Positions 1-6,120 of a DNA stretch of 14,754 nt are shown here, piece by piece. The stretch covers positions 1 to 14,754 of the forward strand of contig PUMC01000019.1 in assembly GCA_003552425.1 (NCBI GenBank), in the 5' to 3' direction. The position numbers and the translations under genes were made by a program. The first letter of the stretch is position 1. Each line of letters opens with the position of its first letter. The notes under the pieces are model-generated. The model searched no databases. It worked only from the letters and a program-made list of their open reading frames with translations, and was not told where the DNA came from. The stretch comes from Candidatus Acetothermia bacterium. GTDB taxonomy: Bacteria; Bipolaricaulota; Bipolaricaulia; Bipolaricaulales; Bipolaricaulaceae.

Positions 1-37
1 GTTGCATGCCTCGACGTCCCCCACTAACCTGTCCGTC

Positions 38-1846
38 ATGTCCAACACAACAGCGCTGCCTGAACGTTCAGCCGTCCCGGTCGAGGAGACCTGGGACCTC
101 GAAAGCGTGTTTGCCTCACCACAAGACTGGGAAGCCGCCTGCCAGGAGCTCCTGGTGCAGTTGCCGAAGCTGGCCGGCTACCAGGGTCGCCTGAAGGAGG
201 GCCCGTCTGTCTTGCTCGAGTTCATCACGCTTTATGAGGACGCCGCCCGCCTGGCGGGAAGGATCTTCGTCTATGCGAGCAACGCCTCAGCAGTGGACAC
301 GCTCGACCAGGAGGCGACAGGCCGCAGCGGGCAGGCGCGCGGCCTCTTCGCCCGATTTGGCGCATCCGTCGCGTTCAAGGACCCGGAGCTCCTGGCGATC
401 GGATTCGACACCCTGCGCCGGTGGATGGACGAGACGCCGGACCTGAGGTTCCTCGCTCACTACGTGGATCAGCTCGAGAAGAAGCAGGCCCATGTGCGTT
501 CGGGTGACGTGGAAGAGGTGCTGGCGTTGGGCTCCGATCCGCTATCCGCGCCGTTCAGCGTCTTCAACAGCCTCACCGGCGCGGACATGACGTTCAGGCT
601 GGCCACCGACACCGCAGGCAAGAAGTTCGAGGTGGGACAGGCAAGCATCGGGTCGCTGCGAACGCATGCCGACCGTGCCGTGCGGCGGACGGCGTGGGAG
701 AGCTATGCGGACGGCTACCTCGGGCTCAAGAACACACTCGCAAGCGCACTTCTCGGAGCGTTCAAAGCCGACGTGTTCAGGATGCGCGCGCGGGGCTACG
801 CCTCAAGTCTGGAGGCGTCCCTCTCGCCGAACTTCATCCCGGTGGAGGTGTTCCACAACCTCATCGGAGTCTTCCGACGGAACCTTCCCACGTGGCACCG
901 CTACTGGGCGCTCCGCCGCAAGCTCCTTGGGTACGACGCGTTCCACGTGTACGACATCAAGGCTCCGCTCACGGGGCACAAGCCGTCGATACCGTTCGAG
1001 CAGGCGGTCGACTGGATCTGCGAGGGGATGAAGCCGCTCGGTGAGGAGTATGTCGGGGTGCTGCGGCGGGGCTGCCTCGAACAGCGCTGGGTCGACCGCG
1101 CACGCAACCGAGGCAAGCGCGAAGGCGCCTTCTCCAGTGGCTCGCAGGGCACGCATCCGTTCATCATGATGAGCTACGCCGACGACATATTCAGCCTGAG
1201 CACGCTCGCGCACGAGCTCGGCCACTCCATGCACTCCTACTACAGCCGCTTGAGCCAGCGCATGATCTACAGCCGCTACGGGTTGTTCGTCGCCGAGGTG
1301 GCGTCGAACTTCAACCAGGCCATGGTTCGGGATCACCTGTTCCGTACCCTGACCGACAAGGCGCTCCAGATCGCTTTGATCGAAGAGGCGATGTCGAACT
1401 ACCACCGCTACTTCTTCATCATGCCGACGCTCGCGCGTTTCGAACTCGAGATCCACGGGCGCGTCGAGCGCGGTGAGCCGGTAAGCGCCGACACGCTCAT
1501 CGGGGTCACAGCCGACCTGTTCCGTGAAGGCTACGGCGATGAGATGGTCTTCGACCGCGAGCGGATCGGCATCACGTGGGCCCAGTTCCTACACATGTAC
1601 ATGAACTTCTACGTCTACCAGTACGCCACCGGGATCTCCGGCGCGCACGCCCTTGTGCAGAGCGTCCTCTCGGACGGGGAGGCTGCCGCTGGGCGCTACC
1701 TGGACTTTCTCAAGTCGGGCGGCTCACGCTATCCCCTTGACGCGCTTGAGCGGGCAGGCGTCGACCTGAGATCGCCGCAGCCGGTGGAGGCAGCGTTCGC
1801 CGACCTGTCCGCGTTGGTGGACCGTCTCGAGGGCTTACTGGGGTAA
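38..1846 (+). CDS. pepF: Oligoendopeptidase F-like zinc peptidase (M3 family)
   Basis: Cytoplasmic zinc metallopeptidase of family M3, expected to cut short peptides in peptide recycling. Seen: the zinc motif HELGH at residues 392-396 counted from ATG 38 (bases 1211-1225), and a downstream Glu at residue 420 in an AEVAS context, which is the expected third zinc ligand. A Tyr/His-rich C-terminal segment (FYVYQYATG) matches the PepF catalytic lobe. Length is 602 residues, normal for PepF. I see no signal peptide. The N-terminus after ATG 38 (LPERSAVPVEETWDLES) is the usual PepF opening, so I chose this start, although no good ribosome binding site precedes it. The frame stays open to the window edge through a TTG at base 2, so a slightly longer or cut-off N-terminus is possible. 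It probably belongs to a separate transcription unit from the secreted genes downstream, because a 466-base leader with its own promoter follows. Confidence 0.95.
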   Translation: MSNTTALPERSAVPVEETWDLESVFASPQDWEAACQELLVQLPKLAGYQGRLKEGPSVLLEFITLYEDAARLAGRIFVYASNASAVDTLDQEATGRSGQARGLFARFGASVAFKDPELLAIGFDTLRRWMDETPDLRFLAHYVDQLEKKQAHVRSGDVEEVLALGSDPLSAPFSVFNSLTGADMTFRLATDTAGKKFEVGQASIGSLRTHADRAVRRTAWESYADGYLGLKNTLASALLGAFKADVFRMRARGYASSLEASLSPNFIPVEVFHNLIGVFRRNLPTWHRYWALRRKLLGYDAFHVYDIKAPLTGHKPSIPFEQAVDWICEGMKPLGEEYVGVLRRGCLEQRWVDRARNRGKREGAFSSGSQGTHPFIMMSYADDIFSLSTLAHELGHSMHSYYSRLSQRMIYSRYGLFVAEVASNFNQAMVRDHLFRTLTDKALQIALIEEAMSNYHRYFFIMPTLARFELEIHGRVERGEPVSADTLIGVTADLFREGYGDEMVFDRERIGITWAQFLHMYMNFYVYQYATGISGAHALVQSVLSDGEAAAGRYLDFLKSGGSRYPLDALERAGVDLRSPQPVEAAFADLSALVDRLEGLLG

Positions 1847-2032
1847 GCCCAGGAAGAACACGCAGCCGGTTCTATGAGACGGTGTGACGAGAGCTTCCGC
1901 AGCTTCGTCAGGTGGTGAAGCGGATAGCTGCACCCTGCGGAGTTACCAAACCGCCTTCAGCACCCATCCCGGCTCCGCAGAAGAACATAGGAGACACACC
2001 CGATGCGGAGGGCCATATGTAATGCTTGCAAC
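1847..2032. other. Intergenic spacer after pepF
   Basis: No convincing gene is visible between the pepF stop and the promoter of the next operon. An imperfect hairpin at about 1886-1909 (GACGA paired with TCGTC) lies shortly after the pepF stop, but it has no following T-tract and is only a weak terminator candidate. I see no tRNA, repeat or insertion-sequence end here. Confidence 0.4.
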
Positions 2033-2061
2033 TTGTAACCGGTTCTTGCACCCGCTATAAT
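2033..2061 (+). promoter_or_regulatory. Sigma70-type promoter of the riboswitch-controlled operon
   Basis: A -35 hexamer TTGTAA (2033-2038) is separated by exactly 17 bases from a perfect -10 hexamer TATAAT (2056-2061). Transcription would begin near 2068 and run through about 115 bases of leader into the GEMM-I aptamer and then the pilin-like gene at 2313. It is the best match to a housekeeping promoter that I found in the window. A second -35 option, TTGCAA at 2026-2031, is spaced too far away. Confidence 0.72.
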
Positions 2062-2067
2062 GCCGGC

Positions 2068-2182
2068 CGAACATATAGGAGGCGGCGGGATCAACCGGGG
2101 CGCCTGAGAGCTAGAGGGGTGCAGCGGGTTACCGCAACGCCTACGTAGAAGAGAGGTGATGGCTGGGCACAGCGCGGTCACT
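2068..2182 (+). other. 5' leader RNA upstream of the aptamer
   Basis: Transcribed but apparently non-coding segment between the predicted start site and the riboswitch. Two small hairpins can be drawn: AGGCG (2080-2084) with CGCCT (2101-2105), and GCGG (2124-2127) with CCGC (2132-2135) around a four-base loop. It contains an AGGAGG-like string at 2078-2083 but no properly spaced start codon. I do not recognise a known RNA family in it. Confidence 0.3.
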
Positions 2183-2266
2183 GAGGATCGAAACGGCAAA
2201 CCCGTCGTAAGGCGGGGGCGCAAAGCCACAGACCCACAAGGTGGGTGGCTGGGCTACCGAAACCTC
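2183..2266 (+). promoter_or_regulatory. Cyclic-di-GMP-I (GEMM-I) riboswitch aptamer
   Basis: The conserved GEMM-I core is visible in order: GGCAAACC (2195-2202), CGCAAAGCC (2219-2227) and GGGCTACCGA (2251-2260). The first arm, CCCGTC/GGCGGG (2201-2206 with 2211-2216), closes a GTAA GNRA tetraloop, as expected for the loop that docks into the other arm. The second arm pairs GCC 2225-2227 with GGC 2247-2249 and CCCAC 2233-2237 with GTGGG 2241-2245. P1 is TCG 2188-2190 with CGA 2258-2260 and can be lengthened by GAGG 2183-2186 with CCTC 2263-2266. The base before GCAAACC is G (2195); if this is the ligand-contacting position, it favours c-di-GMP over the cGAMP-selective variant, which carries A. 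I am less sure of that position's numbering. It lies 46 bases upstream of a secreted pilin-like gene. Confidence 0.9.
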
Positions 2267-2312
2267 CTAATGGAAGAACGTGAAACCACAATCCATGAGG
2301 AGGTTCTTTTTT
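2261..2312 (+). terminator. Riboswitch expression platform: terminator hairpin containing the Shine-Dalgarno
   Basis: AACCTCCT (2261-2268) is perfectly complementary to AGGAGGTT (2298-2305). After one A-G mismatch the stem continues with ATGGA (2270-2274) and TCCAT (2292-2296), and a further GTG/CAC (2280-2282 with 2287-2289) can form in the loop. Six T follow at 2307-2312, giving the shape of an intrinsic terminator. The 3' arm contains AGGAGG (2298-2303), the ribosome binding site for ATG 2313 with 9-base spacing, so the same hairpin can block both elongation and initiation. The 5' arm CCTC (2263-2266) is also the partner of GAGG in the extended aptamer P1, so ligand-bound P1 and this hairpin should be mutually exclusive. 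Confidence 0.75.
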
Positions 2313-2825
2313 ATGAAGCGGGTACTGATTCTGACTTGTGTGGCACTGATGGCGTTGGGCTTGGCGGGGTCCGCAGAGACCTGGGACGATGGCGTCCTAG
2401 AAGCAGAGTTCTGTATCGACCGTGACATCATCATCGGGGGAGAGACGAACTTCACGTGGCCTGAAAACTCCGATGTGGGCAAAGCCGATGCTATCGGCAC
2501 TTTTTGGAGCGAGGCCCTTCAGCTCTGGGTGACCAGTAACGTTGAGGTAGAGTTAACTGCAACGCTGGTTGGGGAGAAGGGCACGCTCAGTTTTGCCCCA
2601 CATTACTTCACGGGCTCGGAACCAGCAGACACGCCCCTGCCTACGTTCCTGAGGATCGGAGCTACTGGCAATGGCGAGGACACCGTCACTTTTCCGAGTG
2701 TACAGCGCGGATCGGAAGTCGCGCTTGAAGACCTATATATTGGTGTCGAAAGATCGGGGTACGCAGATCATGCCGGCAACTACCTTGCTTATGTTAGGGT
2801 ATACGTGAGTTGGTTCCAGCCGTGA
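2313..2825 (+). CDS. Secreted pilin-like beta-sandwich protein, first gene after the riboswitch
   Basis: Hypothetical secreted protein of 170 residues. ATG 2313 sits 9 bases after AGGAGG, a strong start. Residues 1-21 form a Sec signal peptide with likely cleavage after GSA (AGSA/ETW). The mature part has alternating hydrophobic beta-strand patterns and ends in AGNYLAYVRVYVSW, a G-x-Y-x-A-x-V-x-V strand motif. The proteins at 3865, 4896 and 5982 (minus) share this motif, and it recalls the last strand of spore-coat-U/archaic pilins. No membrane anchor or LPXTG-type signal is present. Being first in the operon, small, and followed by a strong intercistronic stem-loop, it is the best candidate for the major fibre subunit. 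Base composition looks less GC-rich than the housekeeping genes around it. The pilin role is inferred from architecture and neighbours only. Confidence 0.8.
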   Translation: MKRVLILTCVALMALGLAGSAETWDDGVLEAEFCIDRDIIIGGETNFTWPENSDVGKADAIGTFWSEALQLWVTSNVEVELTATLVGEKGTLSFAPHYFTGSEPADTPLPTFLRIGATGNGEDTVTFPSVQRGSEVALEDLYIGVERSGYADHAGNYLAYVRVYVSWFQP

Positions 2826-2883
2826 TGATGTGCATACCGGCCTAGGCGAACTTGTCACATGCCCAGTTCGCGACAATCAGAGA

Positions 2884-2921
2884 GAACGAGGAGGCTGGGC
2901 GTTGGCCTTTCCTCCTCGTTC
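2884..2921 (+). terminator. Intercistronic 11-bp stem-loop after the first pilin-like gene
   Basis: GAACGAGGAGG (2884-2894) is a perfect inverted repeat of CCTCCTCGTTC (2911-2921) around a 16-base loop. No T-tract follows, so it is not a classical intrinsic terminator. It could act as a partial terminator or as a 3' stabiliser protecting the upstream mRNA. Either would raise the level of the first gene product over the downstream chaperone and adhesin, as is known for many major-subunit genes in pilus operons. Confidence 0.4.
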
Positions 2922-2968
2922 CTGTTGGCCGTATCATTGGGCTGACAGCAGAAAGGAACGTGTAGCAA

Positions 2969-3811
2969 GTGCGAAGCCTAGTTGTGAAAGCACTGGTGGT
3001 GTTTCTTCTGGTCGGGGGTCTGGGAGCGCTAGCTGTGGAACTCCCGCGAGTTTCCGTGGACCCGATGGTAGCGTGGGTGGAACTCGAGGCCGGGATAAGC
3101 CACTCGGGGAGCTTTGAGGTGAATAACCTAGGAGCACGGCCCATCACGCTCAACGTAGCTGTTTTTGACTTTATCCTCGGAGAAAGAGGCGCGTTCACCA
3201 CATTGTTTCCGGGATCTCTGGGTGACCGGAGTCTCGCCGAGCACATGGTCTATAGCCCAGAGCGGATGACGCTCGAGGCGGGAGCGTCACGGACCGTGAA
3301 CTATTCCTTCACCTTGCCCCAGGAGGCGAGCGGCCCGCACTGGGCGACGCTGGTCGTCACCCCTGAATCTCCCGAGGAAGTGGAGATGGAGCCTGAGGAC
3401 GAAGCGGGCCTGGGGTTCGTTGTGCAGCTGGAGGTAGCGTACGCGTTCACGATCATCCAGAGGTCACCGAGTCCGCCGACACCTGCCGGCCAAGTGGTGG
3501 GGATCGAGGTACGCGGGGCGACCGCCGACGATGGCACGCGCGAGCTCACGGTGGAGACAGCGTTCCAGAACCTGGCCGACGATATAGCACGGTGCACAGT
3601 GTACTTCGAGGTGCGTGACCCGGACGGCACCACGATGGCGCGTCACGAGGTCTCGCGAGAGCGGGCTGTGCTACCTGGTGCGCTACGGATCTTCTCGCAC
3701 ACGTTCACCGCTCTGGACATGCCCCCGGGGGAGTACCTTATTCTTGGCGTGGTCGACTACGGTGGCGACGCCTTGACGGCGGGGCAGTATCTGGCCACGG
3801 TGCGAGAATAG
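2969..3811 (+). CDS. Secreted PapD/DUF916-like Ig-fold protein, putative fibre chaperone
   Basis: A 280-residue exported protein starting at GTG 2969, with AAAGGA (2952-2957) 11 bases upstream. Residues 1-22 are a signal peptide. Residues about 26-133 resemble the first Ig domain of pilus chaperones and of the DUF916 family. They contain a VSVDP start, an unpaired-strand segment (GSFEVNNLGARPITLNV), then YSPERMTLEAGASRTV and a Pro-rich strand ending in GPHWATLVVTPES. Residues about 135-148 are an acidic linker, and about 150-280 form a second beta domain ending GQYLATVRE. Unlike Gram-positive WxL-interacting proteins it has no C-terminal membrane helix, which suits a soluble periplasmic protein. 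Position between pilin-like and adhesin-like genes supports a chaperone role. The canonical Arg/Lys carboxylate-anchor pair of PapD cannot be confirmed by eye, so a structural surface protein remains possible. Confidence 0.72.
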   Translation: MRSLVVKALVVFLLVGGLGALAVELPRVSVDPMVAWVELEAGISHSGSFEVNNLGARPITLNVAVFDFILGERGAFTTLFPGSLGDRSLAEHMVYSPERMTLEAGASRTVNYSFTLPQEASGPHWATLVVTPESPEEVEMEPEDEAGLGFVVQLEVAYAFTIIQRSPSPPTPAGQVVGIEVRGATADDGTRELTVETAFQNLADDIARCTVYFEVRDPDGTTMARHEVSRERAVLPGALRIFSHTFTALDMPPGEYLILGVVDYGGDALTAGQYLATVRE

Positions 3812-3864
3812 AAAGCCCTGGCCAGGAACTCTTGTGAATGCGGGCGTAGCGTGAGGAGCGGACG

Positions 3865-4857
3865 ATGACAATAGAGGCAAGGAGAGCACTCGCGGCGCCA
3901 GCACGCGTTGTCATGGCACGACCGGGAAGAACTCTGTACCTGGCCGCGCTAGCAGTCGCGCTGCTTTGCCCACTGATAATGGGGCAGACGTTCGAAGGAG
4001 AAGAGTCAAATTACGGGGGGCTCGCGAAGTCAGTAACCTGGGAGTCCTGGGAGGATCCTTGTAACGCTGAAGGCGCACCTGACGACAAGTGCGCCTCATT
4101 GACATTGAAGCCAGGTGGTCAAGGATTCCTGGATGTCACAGGATTTGGGTTTGGCCTCCCCGTGGACGCAACAATCACCGGCATCCAGGTTTGGGTCAAG
4201 GCAGGCCGCATCGGCGGTAATCCTGCCACAAAGCTTGCCGTTCAACTCATGAAGTACGGAGTTCCGGTGGGCAACGAGAAAGAGATGCCCCTCTCCGCAG
4301 CAAGTACCTGTGAAGATACCAAGAAGACCCCACTCGGCGACCGATGGGGTGTTGAGGATTGGGATGTCTCCGATGTCAACGCCAGCGGTTTTGGCGTACG
4401 GCTTTCAAGAAAGGGCACACATCACGGTGAGCGCCTCGTCGACGCAGTGCAGATCACAGTCTATTACGACGTAGTCGAGGAGCCGCCCTTCTGCTACGGG
4501 GGTTTCGACGGCGACCTGGAGTTCGCTAGCGCCTCATTGGCTGATGCGCAAGCCCCGTCCTACCGTGGTTCAGTCAGCACGAAGGACCTCCGTTTCTATG
4601 TGGACACGAACCAAGAACATGGGTGTGACTTCAGGCTCAGTTTCGAACAGTTTGAGAGTACAGAGAAGGTACTGACCACTACGATGACCTTTGGATTTGT
4701 CGGAGAGAGCGACACAATCGATGCTGGCTTCGTACAGCTCCTTGCCCCCAAGGGCGAGAACACCGGGTCGCTGTTCTTGACAGTGACGCGAGAGGGCCAC
4801 AACGACCCAGAAGGCACCTACATAGCCACGGTGTCCTTGATGTGCGTGGATCTGTAA
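3865..4857 (+). CDS. Secreted two-domain adhesin-like protein
   Basis: A 330-residue exported protein. ATG 3865 follows GAGGAG (3853-3858) by 6 bases. A second in-frame Met at residue 17 would give a shorter signal peptide. The hydrophobic export segment is at about residues 23-40, with cleavage likely near MGQT. Residues about 44-202 form a beta-sandwich of a type common in bacterial extracellular proteins, with a GFGFGLPVDATITGIQVWVK strand pair, a WGVEDWDVSDVNASGFGVRL block and the closing LVDAVQITVYYDV. Residues about 205-330 form a separate pilin-like domain ending in EGTYIATVSLMCVDL, the strand motif shared with the neighbouring pilin-like proteins. A binding domain followed by a pilin domain is the architecture of tip adhesins in chaperone-usher pili. 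Cysteines at about 66/76 and 210/254/327 could form disulfides. The ligand is unknown. Confidence 0.75.
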   Translation: MTIEARRALAAPARVVMARPGRTLYLAALAVALLCPLIMGQTFEGEESNYGGLAKSVTWESWEDPCNAEGAPDDKCASLTLKPGGQGFLDVTGFGFGLPVDATITGIQVWVKAGRIGGNPATKLAVQLMKYGVPVGNEKEMPLSAASTCEDTKKTPLGDRWGVEDWDVSDVNASGFGVRLSRKGTHHGERLVDAVQITVYYDVVEEPPFCYGGFDGDLEFASASLADAQAPSYRGSVSTKDLRFYVDTNQEHGCDFRLSFEQFESTEKVLTTTMTFGFVGESDTIDAGFVQLLAPKGENTGSLFLTVTREGHNDPEGTYIATVSLMCVDL

Positions 4858-4895
4858 ATGGCTCAGCTCAGGAGTGAAGCGGGGGGCGGATTCGC

Positions 4896-5444
4896 GTGAC
4901 TGGAAGGCCGAGGATTGCCGTACTTGCACGGTGGGCAGTGGGGCTGTTGCTGATCCTGATGGCGGCAACGTGGGCAGCGCTCGCTGAGACGGATACGCAG
5001 GTTGTGGTCACGTCCACGTTCAGGATCAGCGAGGAAGTGTCGTTTGTGAACGAGGGCGATCTTCAGCTGCCTCCCGCGGTGCGTGCACCGTTGGCTGAGG
5101 GGTGGTTCCCCACGAGCGTGCTATGGCTGTCCCTCGCCACCAACCGTCCGGTCACCCTCACCGTAGAGGGTCATCCCTACTCCCTTGACACCCTCGAAAG
5201 CGCTGAGATTGAGGACGAGGTGGCGCTTTCCACCCAGCTGCGGGGAGCATACGGGCTCGAAGATAAGAGCGACGCCGATCTTCTAACGTTTGGTTGGGTC
5301 GACCTCTATGCGATGGTCGATGACATTGACGGTGGCGTACCGGGTCGCTACAGGGCTTGGTTACAGCTCCAGGTGCTGAGGAGCGGCTTCCTCGACCGTG
5401 CGGGAAGCTACACGGCCACGGTGAGGATCACCGTCAGCGACTAG
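4896..5444 (+). CDS. Secreted pilin-like protein, last gene of the plus-strand operon
   Basis: A 182-residue exported protein. The start GTG 4896 is chosen because it puts a proper signal peptide first (basic n-region, hydrophobic core of about 18 residues, ALA/ET cleavage near residue 30). The purine-rich GGGGGGCGGA just upstream is a mediocre ribosome binding site. The mature protein begins with VVVTSTFRISEEVSF, very like the VFTSTFTIAAALEI start of the minus-strand protein at 5982. It ends with AGSYTATVRITVSD, the shared last-strand motif. It has no cysteines in the mature part, so it lacks the disulfide typical of classical pilins. It follows the adhesin-like gene after 38 bases and is probably co-transcribed. 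Its stop is only 10 bases from the stop of the convergent paralogue. Likely a minor subunit or adaptor; the exact role is inferred. Confidence 0.78.
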   Translation: MTGRPRIAVLARWAVGLLLILMAATWAALAETDTQVVVTSTFRISEEVSFVNEGDLQLPPAVRAPLAEGWFPTSVLWLSLATNRPVTLTVEGHPYSLDTLESAEIEDEVALSTQLRGAYGLEDKSDADLLTFGWVDLYAMVDDIDGGVPGRYRAWLQLQVLRSGFLDRAGSYTATVRITVSD

Positions 5445-5454
5445 TCGGCGAGGT

Positions 5455-5982
5455 TCAGTCTACGACCAGTTCCACAGGAAAGTCAACCGACGCCACCTTC
5501 CCGGAACGCGAGCGCAGCAGTACCCTCACCGTAGCGTTGTACACCCCTGTTTCCGTTCCCTCAGGCGCGGTGGCCCGGAGGGCGAGCATGTAGTCCGTCC
5601 ACGCCGGTGAGGAAAGCACGGTTACGGGGCTGCTGTCGGAGAACGATGGCAACGACAGCCACAGGCCACCTTCCTCGCCCGCTTCGACGAACGCGTACCG
5701 GATCGAGATCGCTGGGTCCACCCCTTCGGCCCCAAGCAGGCCCATGTGGAGATCCAGCGGCCAGTCGTTGGTGCCCACGCGCAATGGGAACTCAGCTATC
5801 GTCGGCTGGCCGGAGTTCGCCTCAAGCCGCAACGTGGTAGCTGAGGCGGTCGCCTCAATCTCCAGCGCGGCTGCGATCGTGAACGTGCTCGTGAACACGT
5901 GTGATCTTCCGTCCGCGATGGCAAGCTGCCCCACCACCAGCATCAGTGCGATGCCGATCACCATGCTCAGTACCTTGCTCAT
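5455..5982 (-). CDS. Secreted pilin-like protein on the opposite strand
   Basis: A 175-residue exported protein read leftward. I chose ATG at 5982 because AAGGAG (5994-5999) precedes it and it opens directly into a signal peptide (MSKVLSMVIGIALMLVVG, cleavage near AIADG). An ATG 36 bases earlier at 6018 would add 12 residues and spoil the signal. The mature N-terminus (HVFTSTFTIAAALEIEA) and the C-terminal TGVYNATVRVLL strand followed by VDFPVELVVD make it a paralogue of the convergent gene at 4896. It lies 138 bases downstream of the usher-like gene and may be its operon partner. It is probably another fibre subunit. I see no anchor or sorting signal. Confidence 0.78.
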   Translation of the reverse strand: MSKVLSMVIGIALMLVVGQLAIADGRSHVFTSTFTIAAALEIEATASATTLRLEANSGQPTIAEFPLRVGTNDWPLDLHMGLLGAEGVDPAISIRYAFVEAGEEGGLWLSLPSFSDSSPVTVLSSPAWTDYMLALRATAPEGTETGVYNATVRVLLRSRSGKVASVDFPVELVVD

Positions 5983-6120
5983 GTGGGACCACGCTCCTTG
6001 GGCACCCGTCTGGCTCAAGATTCCGGGACGGCCTATCGTGGTTATGCCTCAAAGAACGCGATGCTAGACAACCGAATACCAAGTTAACCCATCGGTCAGA
6101 CCTAGAAGGGCAGGTCGGGC

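Noticed and set aside
2127..2134. GGTTACCG resembles the 3' end of a GEMM aptamer and suggested a tandem c-di-GMP riboswitch
   Set aside because: No GGCAAACC or CGCAAAGCC core precedes it; it is better explained as a small GCGG/CCGC hairpin in the leader.
2932..2937. TATCAT as a -10 for a separate promoter of the chaperone-like gene
   Set aside because: No -35-like hexamer is found at 16-18 bases upstream; read-through from the riboswitch promoter is simpler.
2969..3811. Assignment of the chaperone-like gene as a Gram-positive WxL-interacting protein
   Set aside because: The first domain has DUF916 flavour, but the C-terminal membrane helix of that family is missing and no WxL protein lies nearby.
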